Assembly (NCBI GenBank): GCA_016187925.1
Contig: JACPIS010000001.1
Location: forward strand, 62,001 to 126,000
Direction of reading: 5' to 3'
Length of the DNA: 64,000 nucleotides
Source of the DNA: Opitutia bacterium
GTDB lineage: Bacteria > Verrucomicrobiota > Verrucomicrobiia > Opitutales > Opitutaceae
Position 1 is the stretch's first letter. Each line of letters starts with the position of its first letter. The position numbers and the translations under genes were made by a program. Shown here piece after piece: positions 7,341-15,247 of this stretch. The notes under the pieces were generated by a model. That model saw only the letters and a program-made list of their open reading frames with translations. It was not told the origin of the DNA and searched no databases.

Positions 7341-7598
7341 ATGAAAGCCGAAGTCCATCCCTCTCTGAACAACGTTTGCTTCCTCGATATCGGAACCGGC
7401 AAGCGTTTCCTCACCAAGTCCACCATGAAGTCCGCCCGCACCGAGACGATCGACGGTCAGGAATACTTCGTGGTCGTGCGCGACGTCACGATGGATTCGC
7501 ATCCCGCCTACACCGGCGAGAAGCGTCTGGTCGACACCGCCGGCCGCGTCGAGAAGTTCACCTCGAAGTTCAAGCGCGGCACCGCCAAGGCCAAGTAA
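7341..7598 (+). CDS. rpmE2: ribosomal protein L31 type B (zinc-free)
   Basis: An 85-residue L31 type B. MKAEVHPSLNNVCFLDIGTGKRFLTKSTMKSARTE is the typical N-terminus. VVRDVTMDSHPAYTGEKRLVDTAGRVEKFTSKF shows the type B C-terminal half, with no CxxC zinc knuckle. I take the ATG at 7341, where conservation starts, and not the in-frame ATG nine bases earlier. In zinc-limited cells type B L31 replaces the zinc-binding form in other species. A strong terminator follows, so rpmJ-rpmE2 is a two-gene unit. Confidence 0.96.
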   Translation: MKAEVHPSLNNVCFLDIGTGKRFLTKSTMKSARTETIDGQEYFVVVRDVTMDSHPAYTGEKRLVDTAGRVEKFTSKFKRGTAKAK

Positions 7599-7623
7599 GC
7601 CGGCCGCGTCAGCGACTTTCCTC

Positions 7624-7650
7624 AGCCCTCCCGAAACGGAGGGCTTTTTT
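7624..7650 (+). terminator. intrinsic terminator after rpmE2
   Basis: AGCCCTCC (7624-7631) pairs perfectly with GGAGGGCT (7638-7645) around a CGAAAC loop and runs into six T residues, a textbook factor-independent terminator. Confidence 0.9.
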
Positions 7651-7727
7651 GTTGGCCGGAGGGAAGCCTGGGGCGCCGGAATGGATCAAACATTGAATCC
7701 CGTGTCTGAAGGTTCAAAGGTCACGCC

Positions 7728-9458
7728 ATGCTTTCCGATCTCGCGCCCCAATTGATCCAGCGTATTCCGGCCCGGGTGCGGCCGGTGGTGGTGACCGTGA
7801 TTCTCGGACTCGCAGCCGGCTTTGCGGCGGTGCTCTTTCAACTCTCGATCCACGCCGTCTACCGGTACGGACTGGAAGCGCTGACGCATGCCTCCCGCCT
7901 GGCATTTCTCCTCGGCAGTTTCTTCGTCGTGGCGGCGACCTCGGCCGTGTCCGGCTGGTTGCTGACGCGTTTCAGTCCCGAGGCGGCAGGCAGCGGGATA
8001 CCGCAGCTCAAGCTGGCTTTCTGGAAGGATTTTGGAGTGGTGCCATGGCGCGTCGTGTGGGTGAAGTTTCTCGGCGGCACCTTGAGTGTCGGCGGCGGGG
8101 CGAGTCTGGGCCGCGAGGGCCCGTCGGTGCAGCTCGCGGGTGGGCTCGCATCTCACCTCGCGGGATTCCTCGGCACGGCGAAGAACGAGCGGCGCACCGC
8201 CGCGGCCGCCGGCGCCGCCGCGGGATTGGCCGCGGCCTTCAATACTCCGATTGCCGCCGTGACCTTCGTGCTCGAGGAGATCATCGGCGACCTCAACAGC
8301 CGGATGCTCGGCAGCGTCCTCCTCGCCGCAGTGCTGGGGGCATTGGTGGCCCACGGAGTGCTCGGAGCGCAACCGGCGTTTGCCCTGCACGGGCAGGGAG
8401 CGCCCCAATGGACCGGTTATGCGCTCACGCCGTTGGTGGCGGCGCTGGCCGCAGTGGCCGGCTGCTGGTTTCAACGCTTTTCGCTGGGGATCAGGTCGGC
8501 GAACAAGCGGCCGCACCGGTTGCCGGCTTGGAGCCGCGTCATGCTGGGCGGCATCGGAGTTTGGGCCATCGGCGCGACCGTTTTTGTGACGACCGGGCAT
8601 GCGGGGGTGTTCAGCCTCGGCTACGAGGATCTCTCCCTCGCGCTCGACGGCAGGTTGCTCTGGCACATTGCCGCCCTGCTGTTGGTGGCCAAACTCGCGG
8701 CGACGGCGTTGTGCTACGGCTTGGGCGGCTGCGGCGGTATTTTTGCCCCGACATTGTTTTTCGGCACCATGGTGGGTGCGGCGATCGCGGGCGTATTCGG
8801 ATTGGTCTATCCGCTCGGCCGGGCCGACCAGGTGGCCTTGGCCGTCGTGGGCATGTGCGCCTGCCTGGGGGCCGTGGTGCGCGCGCCTGTGACGGGCATT
8901 CTCATCGTGTTCGAGATGACGCACGAATTCGCCCTGGTGCCAGTCCTGATGATTGGCGCGTTGGTCAGCCAACTCATCAGCCGGAAAATGCTGCGGCAGA
9001 ATTTTTATGAGGAGGCCTTGGCGCAGGACGGGCATCACATAGAGAGCATCGCCCCGCCGCGCGATCTTCGGTCGTGGATGGAGTTGCCGGCGGCGCGCGT
9101 AGCCAATTTCTCGCCGGTCGTCGCAAGCGATCTCTCTTCGGAGGCACAGGCCGAACTGCTCGCGCAGCAGTCGTTTGAGCGCTTCCCAGTTGTGCAGGGT
9201 GGTCGGCTGGTGGGCGTGCTGACCCGACGCGAATCCAAGGCCGCCCAAGCCGCGCAGCGCACTCCGGAGCTTGAGTCGGCCAAGGTCTGTCGGCCTCACA
9301 CTTCCCTGCGCGAGATTTCCGACCTGATCCTCGCTTCGCCGAGCGGACTGTTGATTCTGCAGGATGCCGAGGGACCGGAGGGACGGGTGATGGGGGTTAT
9401 CACCATGCACGATTTGCTCCGGGCGCAAAAATCCTTCACCGAAGGGCAGCTCGGGTGA
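7728..9458 (+). CDS. CLC-family chloride/proton exchanger with C-terminal CBS domains
   Basis: The 576-residue protein has a CLC membrane domain (residues 15-430) and a cytoplasmic CBS pair (about 450-570). Anion-site motifs are intact: GSGIPQ (88-93), GREGP (128-132) with gating Glu130, and GGCGGIFAP (333-341). FNTPIAAVTFVLEE keeps the paired glutamates at 183-184, where the proton glutamate of E. coli ClcA (Glu203) lies. This favours a Cl-/H+ exchanger over a channel. CBS domains usually sense adenine nucleotides. Three small overlapping genes follow from 9509 and may share the transcript. Confidence 0.93.
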   Translation: MLSDLAPQLIQRIPARVRPVVVTVILGLAAGFAAVLFQLSIHAVYRYGLEALTHASRLAFLLGSFFVVAATSAVSGWLLTRFSPEAAGSGIPQLKLAFWKDFGVVPWRVVWVKFLGGTLSVGGGASLGREGPSVQLAGGLASHLAGFLGTAKNERRTAAAAGAAAGLAAAFNTPIAAVTFVLEEIIGDLNSRMLGSVLLAAVLGALVAHGVLGAQPAFALHGQGAPQWTGYALTPLVAALAAVAGCWFQRFSLGIRSANKRPHRLPAWSRVMLGGIGVWAIGATVFVTTGHAGVFSLGYEDLSLALDGRLLWHIAALLLVAKLAATALCYGLGGCGGIFAPTLFFGTMVGAAIAGVFGLVYPLGRADQVALAVVGMCACLGAVVRAPVTGILIVFEMTHEFALVPVLMIGALVSQLISRKMLRQNFYEEALAQDGHHIESIAPPRDLRSWMELPAARVANFSPVVASDLSSEAQAELLAQQSFERFPVVQGGRLVGVLTRRESKAAQAAQRTPELESAKVCRPHTSLREISDLILASPSGLLILQDAEGPEGRVMGVITMHDLLRAQKSFTEGQLG

Positions 9459-9508
9459 GTTGTGGAAGTCGGGTTTGCATTCCCGGCAAATCAGCACTTT
9501 TTGATCTC

Positions 9509-9601
9509 ATGCCTTCGCACCTTCATTCCCAATACACCAATATCGTTCTGAAGATCCTGTTGACCTTCGGCGTGGGACTGGCGCTGGCGGCGCTGCTATG
9601 A
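9509..9601 (+). CDS. small single-span membrane peptide (30 residues), coupled to the next gene
   Basis: A 30-codon frame from an ATG at 9509 to a TGA that overlaps the next start codon in ATGA (9598-9601). The peptide has a polar N-terminus (MPSHLHSQYTN) and one hydrophobic helix (IVLKILLTFGVGLALAALL), so it would sit in the membrane. No clear ribosome binding site was found. Support comes from its exact 4-base junction with the following gene, which repeats at the next junction. It could also be a leader peptide serving only to couple translation. Not a recognised family. Confidence 0.45.
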   Translation: MPSHLHSQYTNIVLKILLTFGVGLALAALL

Positions 9602-9957
9602 GACGATACCGGTATGCCGCTGATCCGCTCTGCGTGCTTGCTGGTGCAGGCTACGCGATCAATCGCTGGTTGATTCCGTTGTCCCTCAAGGGAGTGTTCT
9701 TGCGCGGACATTTTGCCGACGCCCTGTTGATTCCTGCGGCTCTGCCTCCGTGGCTGTGGGTCCAGCGAAAAACAGGCCTGCGCCATACGGATGCCGTCCC
9801 CGGTTGGACGGAAATCGCGTGGCATCTGATCATCTGGTCGATTGCCGCCGAAGCCGTGGCCCCGTTTCTCTTTGCTCGGGCCACCGGTGATGTCTGGGAT
9901 GTGGTGAGCTATGCGGCGGGCGCGGTGGTGGCGGGTCTTTATTGGCAACGTCAATGA
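9598..9957 (+). CDS. small integral membrane protein, unrecognised family
   Basis: A 119-residue protein with about four hydrophobic segments and a conserved-looking middle (RGHFADALLIP, PPWLWVQRKTGLR, WHLIIWSIAAEAVAP). The topology resembles small VanZ-like membrane proteins, but I cannot assign it. It overlaps the 30-residue peptide gene upstream and the methyltransferase gene downstream by ATGA junctions, so translation of the three is coupled. Local G+C is a little lower than in the flanks, which may reflect a different history. Confidence 0.7.
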   Translation: MRRYRYAADPLCVLAGAGYAINRWLIPLSLKGVFLRGHFADALLIPAALPPWLWVQRKTGLRHTDAVPGWTEIAWHLIIWSIAAEAVAPFLFARATGDVWDVVSYAAGAVVAGLYWQRQ

Positions 9958-10586
9958 GTTTTGAGCACATCGCTCCGCATTACGACTGGATGGAGCGGCT
10001 GTTGGCTGGCGAACGTCTGCAACACATGCGCGAGGCTTGGTTGGAGAAGCTGAAAGGCTGCCGCCGCATTCTTAGTGTAGGGGAGGGGCATGGTCGCTTT
10101 GCCGCCGCCTGCACGGCCCGATTTCCAGAAGCAGAGCTGACTTGCCTTGATGCCAGCCCGCGGATGTTGGCGCAGGCTCGTCAACGTACACTTCGCCCCG
10201 GGGAAAATTGTCGCTGGGTGGAGGCCGATATTTTGGAGTGGATACAGGTGGAACGCTACGACGCTATCGTCACCTGCTTTTCGCTTGATTGCTTTTCGCC
10301 CGGACAGCTCGCCGCCGTGGTGGCGAAGCTTGCCTCTTGCGCAACGGATGAGGCCTGCTGGCTGGTGGCCGATTTTGCCGTGCCCGCCGATGGCGCCGCC
10401 CGGTGGCGGGCTCAGCTGGTGCATGCGCTGATGTATGGTTTCTTTCGGATAGTCACTGGTCTTCCTGCCCGGCGGCTCACCCCGCCGGACGAATTGCTCC
10501 GAGCCCAGGGCTTCTCGCTTTGCGGACGGAGAGTGACCGAATGGGGACTGCTTCAGTCGGATTGGTGGCGACGCACAGGGCGCTGA
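9954..10586 (+). CDS. class I SAM-dependent methyltransferase
   Basis: A 210-residue Rossmann-fold methyltransferase. Motif I is ILSVGEGHGRFAAA, followed by LTCLDASPRMLAQA (acidic loop binding the ribose of SAM), WVEADILEW, and YDAIVTCFSLDCF at motif IV. The C-terminal part (LVHALMYGFFRIVTGLPARRLTPP) resembles UbiE-like and small-molecule methyltransferases. The substrate is unknown. I choose the ATG at 9954, which overlaps the preceding stop in ATGA, over one four codons earlier. Its coupling to two small membrane proteins suggests a membrane-associated or lipid-like substrate, as an inference. Confidence 0.85.
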   Translation: MSFEHIAPHYDWMERLLAGERLQHMREAWLEKLKGCRRILSVGEGHGRFAAACTARFPEAELTCLDASPRMLAQARQRTLRPGENCRWVEADILEWIQVERYDAIVTCFSLDCFSPGQLAAVVAKLASCATDEACWLVADFAVPADGAARWRAQLVHALMYGFFRIVTGLPARRLTPPDELLRAQGFSLCGRRVTEWGLLQSDWWRRTGR

Positions 10587-10845
10587 TTTTTCGTGCAGAG
10601 AAACTGGCGTAGAATAATTCTCCGCCCTCGAAGATTTCTCTTGGCATGCCGTCCGGAGAGGACTTCCGTAGCAACGGGGTCGCTCACGTTTCGACGCCCC
10701 CGTGTTTCGTCTCGTTGCACCTGAGAACAAAATCGTGAGCGGCGTCAACTGCCCCGGACTCTCCGGGGCACCGCGGTCACGGCCGCGTCAACGCTCACCG
10801 CCACCGCCCGCGACTCAGCGCGCGGAGGCAAAACCCAAGAACATC
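10587..10845. promoter_or_regulatory. structured leader region ahead of the sugar operon
   Basis: This 259-base gap has no gene. It holds TAGAAT (10610-10615), a plausible -10 without a good -35, and several possible helices: GGGGTCG (10676-10682) with CGACGCCCC (10692-10700); GCTCACG (10682-10688) with CGTGAGC (10734-10740), which competes or pseudoknots with the first; and a perfect nine-pair hairpin TGCCCCGGA-CTC-TCCGGGGCA (10750-10770). GCGTCAAC occurs twice (10742, 10785). No known riboswitch class was recognised. Confidence 0.4.
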
Positions 10846-12183
10846 ATGTCTATTGTGCTCCCTGAGTCCGCGCTCCCGCGCATCGGGATGGTTTCCACCC
10901 ACGGCTATGTCGCCGCGGAACCGCCGCTCGGCGCCGCCGACACCGGCGGCCAGGTGGTCTATGTGCTCGAGCTGGCCAAAAAACTCGCCCAGCTCGGCTT
11001 CGAAATCGACATCTGGACCCGCCGCTTCGAGGACCAGCCGGAAATGGATGTCGTCAACGACCGCGTCCGCGTCCTGCGGGCGCCCTGTGGCGGCCGCAAC
11101 TTCATCGACAAGGAATACCTCGCCCGCCACCTCGGCGAGTGGGCGGAGAACGTCCTGCGCTTCATCCAGAAGCAGGGGCTCAAATACCAGTTCCTGAACA
11201 GCCACTATTGGGACGCCGGTTGCGCCACCGTCCGCCTCGCCGAGGCGCTCGACGTGCCCCACGTCCACACGCCGCATTCGCTCGGCCTCTGGAAAAAGCA
11301 GCTGATGGAGCGCGACTACCCGGAGGACGCCGTCAACTTCGAGCAGAAATACAACTTCGCCGAGCGCATCCGGCAGGAAACCCACCTCTACCGCACTTGC
11401 GAGGAAGTCATCGCCACCACACCGCCGCAGGTCGACATGATCGTGAACGACTACGGCGCGTCCGCCGAGCAGGTGCACATGATCCCGCCCGGCTACGACG
11501 ACAACCGCTTCTATCCGGTCAGTGCCGCCACCCGGAACACCATCCGGCAGCGCCTCGGCTTCGAGGGCAAGGTCGTGCTCGCCATCGGCCGGCTCGCCCG
11601 CAACAAGGGCTACGACCTGCTCATCGACGCCTTCACCCTCGCGGCTTCGCGTCTGCCCGATGCCGTACTTTACCTCGCGGTCGGCGGCACGTCGCTCAAC
11701 CCCGCCGAGCAAAAAATCCTCGACGACCTCAAGGCCCAGGCCGCCGCGCTCGGACTGGGCGAGCGGGTGCGGTTCGGCGGATTCGTCGCCGACGCCGATC
11801 TGGCCGACTATTACCGGGCGGCCGATGTCTTCGTGCTCAGCAGCCGCTACGAGCCCTTCGGCATGACCGCCATCGAGGCGATGGCCTGCGGCACGCCCAC
11901 GGTGGTCACCACCCACGGCGGGCTGTACCGGGCGCTCACTTTCGGGCGGCACGCGCTCTACGCCGATGCGTTCGACAAGGAGGATCTCGGCATCTCCATC
12001 GTCAAGGTGCTGCGGCATCCGCGCCTCTCGAACCGCCTCGCCCGCATGGGCGCACACAAGGCCCGCAGCCTCTTCACCTGGACGGGCATCGCGCAGCAAC
12101 TCATCAGCCTCATCGAGGAGCGCGCCACTGCGCTGGCCTTCACCGACAACGAGTGGGACGAACCCTGGAACGACGGAGACTGA
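10846..12183 (+). CDS. GT4 glycosyltransferase, sucrose- or mannosylfructose-phosphate synthase type
   Basis: The 445-residue protein resembles sucrose-phosphate synthase and mannosylfructose-phosphate synthase, which join a sugar from UDP-glucose or GDP-mannose to fructose 6-phosphate. It has STHGYVAAEPPLGAADTGGQVVYVLELAK near the N-terminus (glycine-rich acceptor loop), NSHYWDAG, HTPHSLG, the AIGRLARNKGYDLL donor-binding strand, and the EPFGMTAIEAMACGTP E-x7-E motif. The ATG at 10846 starts the conserved region. The next gene encodes a sugar phosphatase, which completes a synthase-phosphatase pair. The STHGY start resembles what I recall of the Agrobacterium mannosylfructose enzyme, so either product is possible. 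Confidence 0.87.
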   Translation: MSIVLPESALPRIGMVSTHGYVAAEPPLGAADTGGQVVYVLELAKKLAQLGFEIDIWTRRFEDQPEMDVVNDRVRVLRAPCGGRNFIDKEYLARHLGEWAENVLRFIQKQGLKYQFLNSHYWDAGCATVRLAEALDVPHVHTPHSLGLWKKQLMERDYPEDAVNFEQKYNFAERIRQETHLYRTCEEVIATTPPQVDMIVNDYGASAEQVHMIPPGYDDNRFYPVSAATRNTIRQRLGFEGKVVLAIGRLARNKGYDLLIDAFTLAASRLPDAVLYLAVGGTSLNPAEQKILDDLKAQAAALGLGERVRFGGFVADADLADYYRAADVFVLSSRYEPFGMTAIEAMACGTPTVVTTHGGLYRALTFGRHALYADAFDKEDLGISIVKVLRHPRLSNRLARMGAHKARSLFTWTGIAQQLISLIEERATALAFTDNEWDEPWNDGD

Positions 12184-12184
12184 T

Positions 12185-14278
12185 ATGAGCGCGCCCGCCG
12201 CCATCCGGCTCTTCAGCACCGATCTCGACGGCACGTTGCTCGGCAATCCCGAGTCGACGCGCCGCTTCAAGGCCGCGTGGGAGTCGCTTTCGTCCGAGGC
12301 CCGGCCGCTGCTCGTGTACAACAGTGGCCGGCTGGTGGACGACCTCCGGCGCTTCATCGACGACGGCATCCTGCCCGAGGGCGATTACTGGATCGGCGGC
12401 GTCGGCACCCAGATTTTCGACGTGCGCGCCCGCCGCATGATGACGGAGTTCCACTCCCATCTGGGCGAGGGCTGGGATGCGGCGAAGGTGCGCGAGCTCG
12501 TCGGCCGTTTCCCGGGCGTCCAGCCCCAACCGGACGAGTTCCAGCACGAGTTCAAGTCCAGCTGGTTCCTCGACCGCGCCCCGCGTTCGGCCATCCGCGC
12601 CCTGCAGCAGCAGCTCCAGGCCGCGGGCCTCGCGGTCAATGTGGTCTACTCCAGCTCGCGCGATCTCGATGTGCTGCCGCGGCACGCCACGAAGGGCGGA
12701 GCCCTCCAGTGGCTGGCGGAGCGTCTCGGGTTGTCGCTCGAGACGGTGCTCGTCGCCGGCGACACCGGCAACGACGCCAGCATGTTCCGCCTGTCCGGCA
12801 TCCGCGGCATCATCGTGGAGAACGCCCAGCCGGAGCTCTACGAGGCAACGGTCGACATTCCCATCTACGGTTCGCGGCAGATCCTCGCCGACGGCGTCCT
12901 CGACGGTCTCTGCCATCACGGCGTGCTGTGCGTGCTGCCCCGCAAGGAGGAATCCCGGCTCACGCGCGCCGACATGACGCCGAGTTTCCAGATGCTCTTC
13001 AGCGGCACGCGGCTGGGGTCGCTCAGCGAGGCCGAGCGGGAATTCCTGCGCACCGCCCATGCGAAGGCCCTGGAGGTCCTGCGGAAAACCATCACGCCGC
13101 TCGGCTTTGCCGCCTGTTCCCCGACGGACAATGTCGTCACCGGCACCGACGCCAACTATCGCAGCGTCTGGGCCCGCGATGGCGCCATCACGGTCTGGAG
13201 CACGCTGCACATCGACGATGCGGAGATTCGCGCGGCGCAGGCCGCCACGCTCGAGACTCTGCTCAACGCCACCGCCCCCAACGGCCAGATCCCCGCCAAC
13301 GTCCGCATCGACGACGGCCGGCCCGACTACTCCGGTGTCGGCAACATCGCCTCCATCGACAGCGGCCTGTGGGTCGTCATCGCCCTCTACAATTACGCCA
13401 ACCGCACGGGCGACCTCTCGCTGCTTTACCGGCACGCCGACCGGCTCCAGTCCGTCATGAACTGGCTCAGCGCGCACGACGCCAACAACGACGGCCTGCT
13501 CGAGATCCCCGAGGCCGGCGACTGGACCGACCTTTTCGGGCGCAGTTACAACGTGCTCTACGACGAGGTGCTCTGGTACCGCGCCAACGTCTGCTACGGC
13601 CGCATCCTCGAACTCACCGGCCGCTTCGAGCGCGCCGCCGACTACCTGCGCTGGTCGCAGAAGATCCGCGGCCGTCTGCTCGAATCATTCTGGCCCAGCA
13701 CCGCGCCCGTCACCGAGGCACGGCCGCACCGGTTCGCCGACCGGCAGTTCGCCCTCGGTGACACCCAATACCTCCTCGCCGAGATCACGCCCTTCGCCTT
13801 CAACTGGCGCTGCGACACCTACGGCAACATCCTCGCGTTCCTCATGAACCTGCTCGATGTCGAGCGTGCGCGGACCGCCTTCCGCTTCATGTGGGGCGTG
13901 GGCGTCAACCAGCCCTGGCCCATCGCGAACCTGTATCCCGTCGTGCAATCCGGCGATCCCGACTGGCGCGCCTACTACACGGTCAACCTGCTCAACCTGC
14001 CGCACCATTACCACAACGGCGGCATCTGGCCTTTCATCGGCGGCCTGTGGGTGCGCTTCATCCACCGGCTCGGTTTCCACGAGGTCGCCTGCCGCGAGCT
14101 CGTGCGCCTGGCCCAGCTGAACCAGCTCGGGCGCGACGGCGAATGGGAGTTCAACGAGTGGGCGCACGGCGCCACCGGCCGCCCGATGGGCAAGGCCCGC
14201 CAAGCCTGGTCCGCCGCCACCTTCCTCCACGCTTGCCACGAACTGGACGCCAGCCCGCAAGCGCCGGCGGAAGGCTGA
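12185..14278 (+). CDS. fusion of HAD-IIB sugar phosphatase (sucrose-phosphatase type) with GH100-like glycosidase
   Basis: One 697-residue frame encodes two enzymes. Residues 1-245 form a HAD-IIB phosphatase of the sucrose-6-phosphatase type: DLDGT (13-17), the YNSGR motif (45-49), Lys170 and GDTGND (192-197). Residues about 275-690 form an (alpha/alpha)6 glycosidase resembling GH100 neutral invertases and debranching-type enzymes: VWARDGA (328-334), IDSGLW (391-396), GDWTDL (445-450) and, near the end, a WAHGATG-GKARQAWSAATF segment. Asp392 in the DSGLW motif is a candidate catalytic residue. The protein could make and hydrolyse the same disaccharide. The gene starts one base after the synthase stop codon. 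The reading frame is continuous, with no sign of a frameshift joining two genes. Confidence 0.85.
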   Translation: MSAPAAIRLFSTDLDGTLLGNPESTRRFKAAWESLSSEARPLLVYNSGRLVDDLRRFIDDGILPEGDYWIGGVGTQIFDVRARRMMTEFHSHLGEGWDAAKVRELVGRFPGVQPQPDEFQHEFKSSWFLDRAPRSAIRALQQQLQAAGLAVNVVYSSSRDLDVLPRHATKGGALQWLAERLGLSLETVLVAGDTGNDASMFRLSGIRGIIVENAQPELYEATVDIPIYGSRQILADGVLDGLCHHGVLCVLPRKEESRLTRADMTPSFQMLFSGTRLGSLSEAEREFLRTAHAKALEVLRKTITPLGFAACSPTDNVVTGTDANYRSVWARDGAITVWSTLHIDDAEIRAAQAATLETLLNATAPNGQIPANVRIDDGRPDYSGVGNIASIDSGLWVVIALYNYANRTGDLSLLYRHADRLQSVMNWLSAHDANNDGLLEIPEAGDWTDLFGRSYNVLYDEVLWYRANVCYGRILELTGRFERAADYLRWSQKIRGRLLESFWPSTAPVTEARPHRFADRQFALGDTQYLLAEITPFAFNWRCDTYGNILAFLMNLLDVERARTAFRFMWGVGVNQPWPIANLYPVVQSGDPDWRAYYTVNLLNLPHHYHNGGIWPFIGGLWVRFIHRLGFHEVACRELVRLAQLNQLGRDGEWEFNEWAHGATGRPMGKARQAWSAATFLHACHELDASPQAPAEG

Positions 14279-14289
14279 GCCGTTCGCCC

Positions 14290-15162
14290 ATGAGTGGAGC
14301 CGGCCCGCGGGTCATCTGTTTCGGTGAGATACTCTGGGATATTCTCCCGGCGGGGCTCTTCCCCGGCGGGGCGCCCTTGAACGTGGCCTATCATCTGCGG
14401 CAACTCGGACTGACCCCGTATCTCGTTTCGGCGGTGGGATGCGATCTGCTCGGCGACGAGTTGTTGCGCCGCATACGGGGTTGGGGCATGGATACCGATG
14501 GAATAGCCCGGCATCCTGCCCGCTCCACCGGTTACGTGCGGGCGTTGCTGGGCGCGGGCGGGGACGCCCGCTACGAGATCGCGACCGGTGTCGCCTGGGA
14601 CGAGATCACCCTCGGGGAGCACACGGTGCGGCAGACCCAGCAGGCCGCGGCCCTCGTGTTTGGTTCGCTGGCGTTACGCACCCCGGCCAATCGCGCCGTG
14701 CTCGCGTGCGTGCTCGCGGCCCTGCCGGAAGGTGCGTGGCGCGTGTTCGACGTGAATCTGCGCCCCCCGTACGACGACCTCGGCTTGGTGCGCGAGCTGG
14801 CGGCGCAGGCCACATTGTTGAAGATGAATTCCGCCGAGGCGGCGCGCCTTGGCGTGGCGACGGGAGATGAGCTTTGTGCCCGGCATCTCGCAGAGCAGAC
14901 CGGCTGTCCCACCGTCTGCGTGACCGCTGGAGCCCGTGGCGCCGGCCTGCTGCAGGCTGGCCGCTGGTACTGGGAACCCGCACGGCCTGTCGCGGTTGTC
15001 GACACGGTCGGAGCCGGGGATGCATTCTTGGCGGCGTTGCTCGCCAGCCAACTGGCCGGGGCGGCGCCGGAGCGCGCGCTCGCCCGGGCCTGTCGCTTGG
15101 GGGCATTTGTGGCCGGCTGTGCCGGTGCCACGCCCGTGCACCCCGCGGCGATGGCGGACTAG
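14290..15162 (+). CDS. PfkB-family sugar kinase, probable fructokinase
   Basis: A 290-residue PfkB/ribokinase-fold kinase. Residues include CFGEILWDILP, the FPGGAPLNVAYHLRQLG substrate motif (the first PfkB signature), and DTVGAGDAFLAALLASQL with the catalytic Asp in GAGD and the anion hole. Phosphorylation of fructose to fructose 6-phosphate is the natural role here, because a disaccharide hydrolase upstream would release fructose and the synthase needs fructose 6-phosphate. It lies 11 bases after the fusion gene, so the three genes form one operon that could run a closed cycle. Other hexose acceptors are possible. Confidence 0.88.
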   Translation: MSGAGPRVICFGEILWDILPAGLFPGGAPLNVAYHLRQLGLTPYLVSAVGCDLLGDELLRRIRGWGMDTDGIARHPARSTGYVRALLGAGGDARYEIATGVAWDEITLGEHTVRQTQQAAALVFGSLALRTPANRAVLACVLAALPEGAWRVFDVNLRPPYDDLGLVRELAAQATLLKMNSAEAARLGVATGDELCARHLAEQTGCPTVCVTAGARGAGLLQAGRWYWEPARPVAVVDTVGAGDAFLAALLASQLAGAAPERALARACRLGAFVAGCAGATPVHPAAMAD

Positions 15163-15199
15163 GGGCCTACTTCGAGGGACTGACGCGCCGCCATTTCCT

Positions 15200-15228
15200 T
15201 TACGCCATGCACGCTAGCTGTGTAGAAT
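15200..15228 (+). promoter_or_regulatory. weak candidate promoter for the GNAT-nitrilase gene
   Basis: TAGAAT (15223-15228) fits a -10 box and TTACGC (15200-15205) is a poor -35 at 17 bases. The gap between the operon end and the next gene is only 85 bases, so read-through from the sugar operon is equally possible. Confidence 0.25.
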
Positions 15229-15247
15229 CGCGCCGCTCCATCCGGCC

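Noticed and set aside
7686-9497. A 603-codon antisense frame over the CLC gene, and similar long antisense frames at 10795-12369, 12140-13477, 22482-23690 and 52487-54199
   Set aside because: All are the usual high-G+C shadows with Arg/His/Gln/Gly-rich translations opposite well-supported genes.
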